A stretch of 13,987 nt of DNA, taken from NCBI GenBank assembly GCA_019314425.1, contig JAFCZI010000019.1, forward strand, positions 1 through 13,987. The letters are read 5' to 3'. The stretch comes from Deltaproteobacteria bacterium. Its GTDB lineage: Bacteria; Desulfobacterota; DSM-4660; Desulfatiglandales; Desulfatiglandaceae. Below, piece after piece: positions 7,718 through 13,987 of this stretch. Below the pieces are notes generated by a model, which did not search any database, was not told where the DNA came from, and saw nothing but the letters and a program-made list of their open reading frames with translations. The translations under genes were made by a program, and so were the position numbers. Each line of letters begins with the position of its first letter. Within the stretch, counting starts at the first letter, position 1.

Positions 7718-8233
7718 CAGAATGATCCTAAGCACAACAGGGCCAGTCTCAGCCCCAGGTTCGCATACAGACCGGCCACCAGGTCATCCAGGACAATTCC
7801 CAACCCGCCAGGGAGTCTTTCCGCGGCGTTTGCAGGCCACAGCTTCCAGATGTCGAAAACTCGAAACAGCAGAAAACCGGTCAGCAGCGTTCCCCATGAA
7901 AGGGGAACCCATAGCATGGTCAGCAGAAAACCGGCCACTTCATCGATCACCACTTCCGACGGGTCCACCTTTTTCAGCAGGTTGTGGACAACCTGCGAAG
8001 CCCAGATGGCGACCAGGGTCATGATCCTCAAGACCAGAGCGCTGGTCAAGGGTGACAGAATCCCTGACAATGCCACCAGAGGAGCGGCTGCCAGGGCACC
8101 CAAAAGTTCCCGATGCAACAGGCGCAAGCCCGGACCCGAACCAGGTGCCCAGGATCAGCGCCGTTCTACCGTAGACATTGGTCTGCCTGAAGACGGCAGC
8201 GGTTCCCGGATGTTCAGTTTCGGTTTCCGACAT
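7717..8233 (-). pseudogene. pgpA: Phosphatidylglycerophosphatase A with an apparent 1-nt frameshift
   Basis: PgpA is an inner-membrane enzyme that removes phosphate from phosphatidylglycerol phosphate to make phosphatidylglycerol. The frame starting at ATG 8233 encodes the conserved N-terminus LILGTWFGSGLAPVASGTFG. The rest of the family sequence, from GALAAAPLVAL through DEVAGFLLTMLWVP, FRVFDIWKLWPAN and LPGGLGIVLDDLVAGLYANL, is in a different frame ending at 7717. The switch falls at 8098-8105, where the strand reads ACTTTTGGGTGCC; removing one base there gives a continuous 171-residue protein, the usual PgpA length, with several membrane segments and the acidic motifs intact. It could be a sequencing or assembly slip, a real mutation, or frameshifting. 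The TTG-initiated shorter frame alone would lack the conserved GSG-P-GT-G motif. No good ribosome-binding site is seen before 8233. It heads the pgpA-cinA-thpR block. Confidence 0.88.
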
Positions 8234-8252
8234 AACCCAATGGCTTTCATTA

Positions 8253-8280
8253 TTCGACGTTCGATGTTGGACGTTCGACG
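8253..8280. repeat. TTCGACG heptamer repeat upstream of pgpA
   Basis: Four tandem heptamers, TTCGACG with variants TTCGATG and TTGGACG, lie about 20 nt upstream of the pgpA start and run into TTCATTTTC. The unit sequence differs from the CTG-type heptamers elsewhere in the window, but the period of seven is the same. Read as protein it gives FDVRCWTFDV-like strings, which I recall as common spurious translations in related genomes. Confidence 0.8.
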
Positions 8281-8313
8281 TTCATTTTCATATAAACAAA
8301 AGGTCAGAACCAC

Positions 8314-8345
8314 AAAAAGCCCTACCCAGCCGGGCAGGGCTTTTT
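8314..8345 (-). terminator. Terminator of the Fe-S oxidoreductase gene (possibly bidirectional)
   Basis: The arms AAAAAGCCCT (8314-8323) and AGGGCTTTTT (8336-8345) pair perfectly; after one mismatch, three more G-C pairs close a 4-nt loop. Read on the minus strand the stem ends in a U run, 20 nt after the stop of the Fe-S gene. The A run on the other side makes it symmetrical, so it could also stop + strand transcription. It separates the Fe-S gene from pgpA, which must therefore have its own promoter in the roughly 80 nt between. Confidence 0.88.
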
Positions 8346-8365
8346 GATCTCAACATCCGGGGTGG

Positions 8366-9514
8366 TTACAGCGCCTCGGCAATCAGCTCGGAGATGTCCT
8401 TGATCTCAATCTCGTCTTCCTTGTTGACGGTCTTTCGACTGTCTTCCAGCATGGAGATGCAGTAAGGGCACGCCGTGGCCAGAATGGTTGCACCGGTTTC
8501 AATGGCTTCGTGTATTCTCAGATCGGAAAAACGCCATTCCGGGGGCGTTTCCATCCAGAGTCGGCCACCTCCGGCGCCGCAGCACAGGCTTTTATCCCGG
8601 CTCCGTTTCATTTCCACCAGGTTGTCGCCCGTAGCGGCGTTGATCAATGCCCTGGGTTCGTCATACACTTCACTGTGCCGGCCCAGGTAACAGGGATCGT
8701 GATAGGTGACCTTTTTATCCAGGGTTTTGGACAGTTTCACCGTTCCCTTCTCGATCAGTTCCGCCAGAAGCTGAGTATAATGAACTACTTCAAACTCGCC
8801 GCCAAACTCCGGGTACTCCTGGGTATAGGTATAGTAGCAGTGGGGCGACGTGGTGATAATTTTTTTGACGCCTTTTCCCTGGTACAGCTTGATGTTTTTC
8901 TGCGCCATGTTCATAAAAAGTTCTTCATCGCCGATCTTTCGAACCGATTCCGCACAACAACTCTCTTCCTCGCCAAGAACGCCAAAGCTGACGCCGGCTG
9001 CGGAAAGCACCTTGACCATGGCCTGGGCGACTTTCTGGCCTCGGGGATCGTAGGCGGAGGTGCAACAGACGAACAGGAGATATTCGGTGTTTTCATCAAA
9101 CACCGGTACATCCAGGCCTTCCATCCAGGTGGTCCTTTTTTCCCTGGGTTCGGACCAGGGATTGCCATTGCTATGCACGCTTCCCGTGGCGGTCTTCAAC
9201 ACGCCGGGGATGGTGCCCGCCTCAGCCATCATTCCCCTCATGGCCTTGACCACATCGATGATGGTTACACCGCGAGGACATTTCAAAACGCAGGTGTTGC
9301 AGGTGGTGCAGCCGTAAAGGATGTCATCCGATTCGTACCCTTCAACGCCCAGCTGGGCCATGCGGATCAATTTTCGAATATTAAAGGGGCCGTCAACAAT
9401 GCGCCAGGGACACGATCCCGCGCACATGCCACACTGCATGCAAAGGTTCAGTTTCTCCGCGCCCATGGCGACAAGGGCTTCATTTACTTCATAAAACGGG
9501 GTTAACGCTTCCAT
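8366..9514 (-). CDS. HdrD-like (Fe-S)-binding oxidoreductase with two CCG domains
   Basis: The 382-residue protein has the heterodisulfide reductase D / GlpC type layout. Two 4Fe-4S motifs come first: C25-C28-C31-C35-Pro and C69-C72-C75-C79-Pro. Two cysteine-rich CCG domains follow. The first is degenerate (C150-C151, C186-C187 followed by Ala-Glu instead of Gly, and C226 alone). The second is complete (C275, C311-C312-Gly, C349-x2-C352) and should bind a special Fe-S cluster. No signal peptide or membrane segment is seen, so it is probably a cytoplasmic electron-transfer subunit. Such proteins in sulfate reducers partner with ETF, flavin or membrane quinone modules, but no partner is adjacent here, and DsrK is longer. 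ATG 9514 follows AAAGGAG at about 12 nt; an upstream TTG at 9538 is less likely. It has its own promoter and terminator. The exact electron donor and acceptor cannot be told. Confidence 0.88.
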   Translation of the reverse strand: MEALTPFYEVNEALVAMGAEKLNLCMQCGMCAGSCPWRIVDGPFNIRKLIRMAQLGVEGYESDDILYGCTTCNTCVLKCPRGVTIIDVVKAMRGMMAEAGTIPGVLKTATGSVHSNGNPWSEPREKRTTWMEGLDVPVFDENTEYLLFVCCTSAYDPRGQKVAQAMVKVLSAAGVSFGVLGEEESCCAESVRKIGDEELFMNMAQKNIKLYQGKGVKKIITTSPHCYYTYTQEYPEFGGEFEVVHYTQLLAELIEKGTVKLSKTLDKKVTYHDPCYLGRHSEVYDEPRALINAATGDNLVEMKRSRDKSLCCGAGGGRLWMETPPEWRFSDLRIHEAIETGATILATACPYCISMLEDSRKTVNKEDEIEIKDISELIAEAL

Positions 9515-9589
9515 TGTATAAGGTACTCCTTTCAGCAAAATTCATAACATTCAATTCATTGGAAAGAATGGGAACAAAACAGTCGAATT

Positions 9590-9618
9590 TTTCTAACAAA
9601 TGCGACTATTGATGTCAA
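9590..9618 (-). promoter_or_regulatory. Sigma-70-type promoter for the Fe-S oxidoreductase gene
   Basis: On the minus strand a perfect -35 box TTGACA (9613-9618) is followed by exactly 17 nt and a -10 box TAGAAA (9590-9595) with an extended TGT just before it. Transcription would begin near 9583, giving an untranslated leader of roughly 70 nt before ATG 9514. Confidence 0.7.
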
Positions 9619-9667
9619 CAGAGGAATGGATTCGATGGGAAATGATGTGAACCGATATGATCTGTTG

Positions 9668-9841
9668 AATATTGATGGCGCCGTAAAAAGTCCCCTCTAC
9701 TGCGTTGCAGTGATTTTTCAGAATTTCAACATCCTACAGGTATGCCCGACGATCCTGAAAAACCACGACGCCTTGTATATGGAACCTTTTACAATGCCAT
9801 CTATAGATGAATTTTTGACTTTTTACGGGACCATCAATGTT
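9668..9841. mobile_element. MITE-like element with 25-bp terminal inverted repeats
   Basis: The ends 9668-9692 and 9817-9841 are inverted copies matching at 22 of 25 positions, with ATTGATGG and CCGTAAAAAGTC blocks conserved. Inside lies a second inverted pair, about 9702-9721 (GCGTTGCAGTG then TTTTTCAG) against 9754-9770 (CTGAAAAA then CCACGACGC), so the roughly 174-bp unit can fold as a long nested hairpin. It carries no transposase; the open frame at 9626-9865 is a by-product. The GTAAAAAGTC ends recall a repeat I remember as widespread in intergenic DNA of Desulfobacterota, not verified here. TGTTGA occurs on both sides (9663-9668 and 9838-9843) but is not symmetrically placed, so it is weak evidence for a target duplication. 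Confidence 0.75.
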
Positions 9842-9868
9842 GACTTTGCTCCTTGTAAAACTTAAATT
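9840..9868 (+). promoter_or_regulatory. Candidate sigma-70 promoter for clpB
   Basis: TTGACT (9840-9845, five of six to consensus) is followed by 17 nt and TAAATT (9863-9868, four of six). Transcription would start near 9875 with a leader of about 80 nt. No convincing sigma-32 box or CIRCE operator was seen, though heat-shock control of clpB is usual. The -35 hexamer shares its first two bases with the outer end of the repeat element. Confidence 0.45.
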
Positions 9869-9955
9869 GGGGAGGTTTGCATCAACAATTATATCCATTT
9901 GAACCTTACACCGAACCGAGCAGGTTGAAATCTTTCTTAAGGAGGGAATTTGATC

Positions 9956-12538
9956 ATGAGATTTGATAAATTTACGCTGAAAGCGCAGGAAACCATTCAA
10001 AATGCTCAGCAACTGGCCGAACGATTCGGCCATCAGCAGATGGAACCCGAACATATTGTCAGGGCCATCCTTGACCAGAAGGAAGGGGTCATTCCCCCTT
10101 TGCTGGGAAAAATCGGTGCAGACCAGAATCAACTGGCAGGCGCTTTTGAAGCGGCGCTTGAAAAGCTGCCAAAGGTCTCCGGTGGCGGGTACGGCCAGGC
10201 GTACCTGTCTCAAAACGCCAAGGCCATGTTGGATCGCGCTTTTGCCGAGGCTGAGCAGGTCAAAGATGAATTTGTGAGCCTTGAGCATATCCTGCTGGCG
10301 GCAACGGAGGAAAAACAGGGTGAAGCGGCCCGGTTGCTGGCAGCCGCAGGTGTGACCCGTGACGCAATACTGAAGGCCCTCGTGGATATTCGAGGCGGAC
10401 AGCGCATTACGGACCAGAACCCCGAAGACAAATATCAGGCCCTTGAACGGTTCTGCACGGATCTTACGGCCGTTGCCACCAAGGGAAAGCTGGACCCGGT
10501 TATCGGGAGGGACGACGAAATTCGAAGGATTATACAGGTTCTTTCCCGAAGGACCAAGAACAATCCCGTGCTTATCGGGGAGCCCGGGGTGGGGAAAACC
10601 GCCATTGTGGAAGGGCTTGCTCAGCGCATTATTCAGGGCGACGTTCCGGAAACCCTCAAAAACAAAAGGGTGGTGTCGCTGGACATGGGGGCGCTGATTG
10701 CCGGGGCCAAGTACCGGGGGGAATTCGAGGACCGACTGAAAGCCGTGCTCAAGGAAGTGACCGATGCCGAGGGACAGATTATCCTCTTTATCGACGAGAT
10801 GCACACCCTGGTGGGGGCGGGGGCCGCTGAAGGGGCCGTGGACGCCTCCAACATGTTGAAACCGGCCCTGGCCCGTGGGGAACTGCGATGCGTGGGCGCC
10901 ACCACCATCAAGGAGTACCGAAAATACATTGAAAAAGATGCGGCATTCGAGCGGCGGTTTCAGCCGATCATGGTGGAAGAACCCAGCGTGGAAGATACCA
11001 TCTCCATCCTTCGAGGGTTAAAAGAAAAATATGAAGTGCATCACGGGGTTCGCATCAAGGATTCAGCCCTGGTGGCGGCAGCAACCCTGAGTAATCGGTA
11101 TATCACGGACCGTTTTCTGCCGGACAAAGCCATTGATTTGATTGATGAAGCCACCAGTCGGCTGCGGATTGAAATCGACAGCATGCCCGCTGAAATCGAC
11201 AATATGCAGCGGAAGATTACCCAACTGGAAATTGAAAGGGAGGCCCTGAAAAAGGAAAGAGACGCGGCGTCGAAGGAACGTCTCCAGAAAATTAAGGATG
11301 AGCTGAAAGATTTAAAAGCCCAGACCGATGTAATGACCGAACACTGGAAAAAAGAGAAAGAGGCCATTCATAAGATTCAGAGCATTAAAGAACAGATGGA
11401 AAAAACCCGGTCCGAGGCCCAGATTGCCGAACGGGATGGGGATCTCGCCCGGGCCGCCCAATTGAAATATGGGCAGCAGACGGAGTTGGAAAAAACCCTG
11501 GAGGAAGAAAACAGGGCGCTTGAGGAACTCCAGAGCGGGCAGAAGATGCTCAAGGAAGAGGTGGACAGTGAGGATATCGCCGAGGTGGTGGCGAAATGGA
11601 CCGGAATCCCCGTATCGCGAATGATGGAGGGAGAAAAAGAAAAACTGCTGAAGATGGAGGAAAGGCTTTCAATGCGGGTCGTGGGACAGCCCAAAGCCAT
11701 TGATGCCGTGGCCAACGCGGTGCGCCGTGCCCGTTCCGGGCTTCAGGACCCCAACCGACCCATCGGGTCCTTCATTTTTCTGGGGCCCACCGGCGTGGGC
11801 AAAACGGAACTGGCGCGAACCCTGGCGCAGTTCCTCTTTGACGATGAGCAGTATATGGTTCGGGTGGACATGAGCGAATACATGGAAAAGCACTCGGTGG
11901 CGCGGTTGATCGGTGCGCCCCCGGGATATGTGGGTTACGAGGAGGGGGGCTATTTGACCGAGGCCATTCGGCGGCGCCCGTACTCCGTGGTTCTGTTTGA
12001 TGAGATTGAAAAAGCCCACCCCGATGTGTTTAACGCCCTGCTGCAGATTCTGGACGACGGGCGCATGACGGACGGCAAGGGGCGGACGGTGGATTTTAAA
12101 AACACCGTCCTGATCATGACCTCCAATGTGGGCAGCCAGATCATTCAGGAGATGCAGGGGAAAAGCAGCGAAGAGATGGAAAAGGTGGTGATGGAAGTCC
12201 TTCGGGCCACCTTCAAGCCTGAGTTTTTAAACCGCATCGATGAAATCGTTACCTTTAATGCGCTGGGCCCCGAAGAGATCAGGAAAATCGTGGGGATACA
12301 GATCGGGCTCTTAAGCAAACGCCTTGAAGCCAACAAAATTGCCCTGAAGTTGACGGATGCGGTCGAAGGATTCCTGGCTGATACCGGGTTCGATCCACTT
12401 TACGGGGCCCGGCCGTTGAAGCGGGCTATCCAACATTACATCCAGGATGCGCTGGCCGTGAAAATCCTTGAAGGGTCGGTGAAAGAAGGGGATCAGATCA
12501 CCGTGGACATGAAGGACGGAGAAATCATCTTTTTGTAA
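9956..12538 (+). CDS. clpB: Disaggregase chaperone ClpB
   Basis: ClpB is a hexameric AAA+ ATPase that, with DnaK, pulls polypeptides out of protein aggregates after heat or other stress. The 860-residue product has every expected part: N-terminal Clp repeat domain (1-145), first AAA+ domain with Walker A GEPGVGKT (208-215), pore loop KYRG (252-255) and Walker B ILFIDE (276-281), the long charged M-domain coiled coil (about 405-530), and second AAA+ domain with Walker A GPTGVGKT (610-617), pore loop GYVGY (657-661), Walker B VVLFDE (678-683) and FLNRIDE (757-763). There is no ClpP-binding loop, as expected. ATG 9956 is preferred because AAGGAGG (9939-9945) is 10 nt away; the in-frame TTG at 9950 would be too close. 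It stands alone as a transcription unit. The last residues are intact, so the rearrangement downstream did not damage it. Confidence 0.98.
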   Translation: MRFDKFTLKAQETIQNAQQLAERFGHQQMEPEHIVRAILDQKEGVIPPLLGKIGADQNQLAGAFEAALEKLPKVSGGGYGQAYLSQNAKAMLDRAFAEAEQVKDEFVSLEHILLAATEEKQGEAARLLAAAGVTRDAILKALVDIRGGQRITDQNPEDKYQALERFCTDLTAVATKGKLDPVIGRDDEIRRIIQVLSRRTKNNPVLIGEPGVGKTAIVEGLAQRIIQGDVPETLKNKRVVSLDMGALIAGAKYRGEFEDRLKAVLKEVTDAEGQIILFIDEMHTLVGAGAAEGAVDASNMLKPALARGELRCVGATTIKEYRKYIEKDAAFERRFQPIMVEEPSVEDTISILRGLKEKYEVHHGVRIKDSALVAAATLSNRYITDRFLPDKAIDLIDEATSRLRIEIDSMPAEIDNMQRKITQLEIEREALKKERDAASKERLQKIKDELKDLKAQTDVMTEHWKKEKEAIHKIQSIKEQMEKTRSEAQIAERDGDLARAAQLKYGQQTELEKTLEEENRALEELQSGQKMLKEEVDSEDIAEVVAKWTGIPVSRMMEGEKEKLLKMEERLSMRVVGQPKAIDAVANAVRRARSGLQDPNRPIGSFIFLGPTGVGKTELARTLAQFLFDDEQYMVRVDMSEYMEKHSVARLIGAPPGYVGYEEGGYLTEAIRRRPYSVVLFDEIEKAHPDVFNALLQILDDGRMTDGKGRTVDFKNTVLIMTSNVGSQIIQEMQGKSSEEMEKVVMEVLRATFKPEFLNRIDEIVTFNALGPEEIRKIVGIQIGLLSKRLEANKIALKLTDAVEGFLADTGFDPLYGARPLKRAIQHYIQDALAVKILEGSVKEGDQITVDMKDGEIIFL

Positions 12539-12548
12539 AAACAGAACT

Positions 12549-12575
12549 GCCCATTGCTTTGCTCAGGCAATGGGC
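12549..12575 (+). terminator. Perfect 9-bp hairpin after clpB (U-tract absent)
   Basis: GCCCATTGC (12549-12557) pairs perfectly with GCAATGGGC (12567-12575) around a 9-nt loop, starting 10 nt after the clpB stop. Position and strength suit a clpB terminator, but no T run follows. The higB homology begins directly at its right edge, so it may instead mark a recombination junction. Confidence 0.45.
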
Positions 12576-12749
12576 CTTGGCGCCGCGACATCGATGCAAG
12601 ATCTTAGAGATATACGGGGCAATCGTTTCGAGGCGCTAAAAGGAGATAGAAGAGGCCAATATAGCATTCGAACAAATGAACAGTATCGGGTTTGTTTTAG
12701 GTGGGAAGATGAGAATGCGTTGGATGTTGAAATAATGGATTACCACTAA
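12570..12749 (+). pseudogene. higB: 5'-truncated HigB toxin (RelE-superfamily mRNA interferase)
   Basis: HigB is a ribosome-dependent mRNA endonuclease, usually about 92 residues and encoded directly before its antitoxin HigA. This frame encodes LGAATS-QDL, then RGNRFEALKGDRRGQYSIR, NEQYRVCFRWEDENALDVEI and the terminal MDYH, a clear match to the last 55-58 residues of the family. The roughly 35 residues before that are missing: upstream codons (from the hairpin and the end of the clpB region) show no similarity. The ATG at 12570 lies in the hairpin and could at most give a 59-residue protein. The retained LKGDR and the final Asp-Tyr-His are among residues reported as important for catalysis in HigB of plasmid Rts1, but without the N-terminal helices a working toxin is unlikely. 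The gene stops 20 nt before higA. Recognition of the family is confident; calling it dead is inference. Confidence 0.85.
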
Positions 12750-12769
12750 TGATATCAAGGAGGCATGGA

Positions 12770-13054
12770 ATGGATAAAATACATTTTACGCCCATACATC
12801 CTGGAGAAGTGTTGCGCGATGAATTAGAGGGGATTGGACTAACCCAAACTGCCCTTGCAAAACATATCGGCGTGTTACCGAAAACAGTGGATGAAATATG
12901 TCGGGGCAAGCGAGGCATAAGTGCTGAAATGGCAATGAAGCTATCGAAGGCTTTAGGTGGAAATCCTCAATTTTGGCTCAACTTACAGAATAGCTGGGAA
13001 TTGAGCTATTTCGACGCCACGGATTTTGAGGATATTCAACTTATCGCGGCATAG
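12770..13054 (+). CDS. higA: HigA-family antitoxin (XRE helix-turn-helix)
   Basis: HigA binds and neutralises HigB and represses the higBA promoter through its helix-turn-helix. The 94-residue product shows the family pattern: IHPGEVLRDELEGIGLTQ near the N-terminus, the helix-turn-helix TQTALAKHIGVLPKTVDEICRGKRGIS (about 25-51), then AMKLSKALGGNPQFWLNLQNSWEL. ATG 12770 has a perfect AAGGAGG at 12757-12763 with a 6-nt spacer; the earlier in-frame ATG at 12749 overlaps the higB stop and is not needed. Another ATG at 12765 is out of frame. It looks intact although its toxin partner just upstream is truncated, so it is either a leftover or retained for another role. The following gene begins 4 nt after its stop. 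Local base composition is more AT-rich than the clpB side. Confidence 0.93.
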   Translation: MDKIHFTPIHPGEVLRDELEGIGLTQTALAKHIGVLPKTVDEICRGKRGISAEMAMKLSKALGGNPQFWLNLQNSWELSYFDATDFEDIQLIAA

Positions 13055-13058
13055 GGTT

Positions 13059-13430
13059 ATGCCAGAGATTCAGCTTCCTTATGGCTCTGAAATAGCCGTG
13101 CCTGTATCCTTGGACTTTTACCCAAATGCTCCATTAAGCTGTTTTGGGTGGGAGGCAAACTTTGATTTGTTTGTGAAGAGTGGGTCAAGGGACCGAAAAG
13201 AAGGGAACTATCGAGTGAAGGGAGAAGCAATTACCCAAAAGAGCTTTGGGCGGAAATGGGTAAAGAATTATGAAAACATTTATATGGTAGAATTGGAAAA
13301 ACAACAGGATGAAGACCTCTTCCTGGCAAACAATCGACTTAAATCAATTTTGAAAAAGGGGACCATGACGCAAGTGACGACGATTATAACTGACCACATA
13401 TCCGGTCAGCAATCTTTTCATTACTATTGA
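13059..13430 (+). CDS. Hypothetical protein in the higA operon
   Basis: I do not recognise this 123-residue protein. It starts MPEIQLPYGSEIAVPVSLDFYPNAP, has two aromatic-rich stretches (CFGWEANFDLF, YENIYMVELEK), many charged residues in the middle, and a Thr/Ile-rich segment near the end (TQVTTIITD) before SFHYY. There is a single cysteine, no signal peptide and no membrane segment, so it is probably cytoplasmic and mixed alpha/beta. ATG 13059 is chosen because the in-frame TTG at 13026 lies inside higA; no clear ribosome-binding site precedes it, so translation may be coupled to higA, whose stop is 4 nt away. The coding frame is the only long one here and is AT-rich like higA. It may be cargo that moved with the toxin-antitoxin pair. 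That it is a real gene is likely but not certain. Confidence 0.6.
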   Translation: MPEIQLPYGSEIAVPVSLDFYPNAPLSCFGWEANFDLFVKSGSRDRKEGNYRVKGEAITQKSFGRKWVKNYENIYMVELEKQQDEDLFLANNRLKSILKKGTMTQVTTIITDHISGQQSFHYY

Positions 13431-13489
13431 CTGTGAATTCATCAAAGAACAACCGCCCAACTTGGCTGGTTTACATGATCTTTACTATG

Positions 13490-13987
13490 TCACCCTTTAA
13501 CTTTTACCATATGATGATCTGAGGCATCCCTCAAAGCTTGTGCCCTGGCATGCGCCACCTCGCAGAAATAGGGCACCTCTCCTTCCATATCACCTGTCTC
13601 AAGATAAGCAATAGCTGGGCACCACATACATAAATTGATAATCTCACAGGATTTACAGGTTCTTAATATCGCCGTCGAATTTGTATCCATTGCCAAAATT
13701 CTAGCACGTAACGTGTCTAACCCTTCTTGAAGGGACCCTTGCCGAAGATCAAATGTTGTTCCAGGTGCCCATGAGGATGAGCATAATCGTAGTTGGCCAT
13801 CATAGCTGATCGCAAATCCTCCATTACCAATACCACAACGGAAAAGTTTTCTGAACGCTTTGCATGCCTCGCTTTTTTTCATTTCTTCAGTAGCGATACA
13901 CTCCTCATAAGTAATATTTTTAGGAAAAATCAAGTTATCGCAGTTTTTTTTCATGGACTGAAACCGCTTTTCATCACACATCTCTAA
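13490..13987 (-). CDS. Radical SAM/SPASM protein, C-terminal part (5' end outside window)
   Basis: The visible 165 codons are open to the window edge, so the radical SAM core with its CxxxCxxC motif lies beyond it. What is seen is a SPASM-type auxiliary cluster domain. Counting from the ATG at 13981, C49 and C67 flank GIGNGGFAISYDGQLRL, and then come C109-x2-C112-x5-C118-x2-C121-Pro and C140 in YFCEVAHARAQAL. This pattern (C-gap-G-x-C, C-x2-C-x5-C-x2-C, C) binds one or two extra 4Fe-4S clusters in enzymes that mature peptides (RiPPs) or protein side chains. The ELRxC-like stretch CMWCPAIAYLETGD is typical of peptide-maturase relatives. The M at 13981 is not taken as the start. It converges on the 123-aa gene with a 59-nt gap. 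The substrate is unknown; no short precursor peptide is visible within the window. Confidence 0.82.
   Translation of the reverse strand, partial: LEMCDEKRFQSMKKNCDNLIFPKNITYEECIATEEMKKSEACKAFRKLFRCGIGNGGFAISYDGQLRLCSSSWAPGTTFDLRQGSLQEGLDTLRARILAMDTNSTAILRTCKSCEIINLCMWCPAIAYLETGDMEGEVPYFCEVAHARAQALRDASDHHMVKVKG

Noticed and set aside
4621..8280. CRISPR array
   Set aside because: The repeats have 7-nt units without spacers and are spread over four gaps; no repeat-spacer pattern or cas gene.
8510..9505. 331-codon open frame on the + strand
   Set aside because: Antisense to the Fe-S oxidoreductase gene; no motif, no ribosome-binding site.
9663..9843. TGTTGA target-site duplication around the MITE-like element
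   Set aside because: The two copies are not placed symmetrically relative to the inverted repeat ends; a 6-bp match can be chance.
9626..9865. 79-codon open frame across the repeat element
   Set aside because: Its sequence is generated by the inverted repeats themselves, and it lacks a ribosome-binding site.
9842..9955. Sigma-32 promoter or CIRCE operator for clpB
   Set aside because: No CTTGAA/CCCAT pair at the right spacing and no TTAGCACTC inverted repeat.
9734..10804. 356-codon open frame on the - strand
   Set aside because: Antisense to the clpB 5' half and the repeat element; low-complexity, no family resemblance.
13390..13409. Inverted repeat CTGACC/GGTCAG inside the 123-aa gene
   Set aside because: Only 6 bp, inside coding sequence, no T run; likely chance.
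13450..13472. Hairpin between the hypothetical gene and the radical SAM gene
   Set aside because: AACCGCC and GGCTGGTT pair only with a bulge and no T run follows; too weak to call a terminator.

Overview
The window reads as a piece of chromosome from a Gram-negative anaerobe, most likely a Desulfobacterota (sulfate-reducer type) bacterium. The evidence is an outer-membrane BamD lipoprotein, an HdrD-like double-CCG iron-sulfur protein, deltaproteobacterial-looking RecA, AlaS and ClpB, the gene order pgpA-cinA-thpR-recA-alaS, and several families of short dispersed intergenic repeats. The assignment is inferred from protein character and layout, not from a search.

Layout. Positions 3-1965 (+) hold the 3' end of a thioredoxin gene, a terminator, thioredoxin reductase (trxB) and the lipoprotein bamD. 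Positions 1967-8233 (-) hold a housekeeping and DNA-repair block read right to left: pgpA (with an apparent 1-nt frameshift), cinA, thpR (overlapping cinA), recA and alaS. alaS meets bamD tail to tail with one base between the stop codons. Positions 8314-9618 (-) are a self-contained unit: a strong-looking promoter, an Fe-S/CCG oxidoreductase gene and a terminator. Positions 9668-9841 form a MITE-like element with 25-bp terminal inverted repeats. clpB (9956-12538, +) follows, behind a candidate promoter whose -35 box overlaps the element's edge.

From about 12576 to the end the sequence is visibly more AT-rich and accessory in character. It holds a 5'-truncated higB toxin remnant fused to the end of the clpB region, an intact higA antitoxin, an unrecognised 123-aa gene close behind higA, and, convergent to these, the C-terminal SPASM part of a radical SAM protein that runs off the window.

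Non-coding structure. Four intergenic gaps (alaS/recA, recA/thpR, cinA/pgpA, and upstream of pgpA) carry degenerate tandem repeats that all have a 7-nt period. In the recA leader two such tracts face each other and form a long imperfect palindrome. Together with a CGTTCCCACG-type palindrome and the MITE-like element, this is the most unusual structure in an otherwise conventional stretch. No CRISPR array, tRNA, rRNA or phage gene was found.
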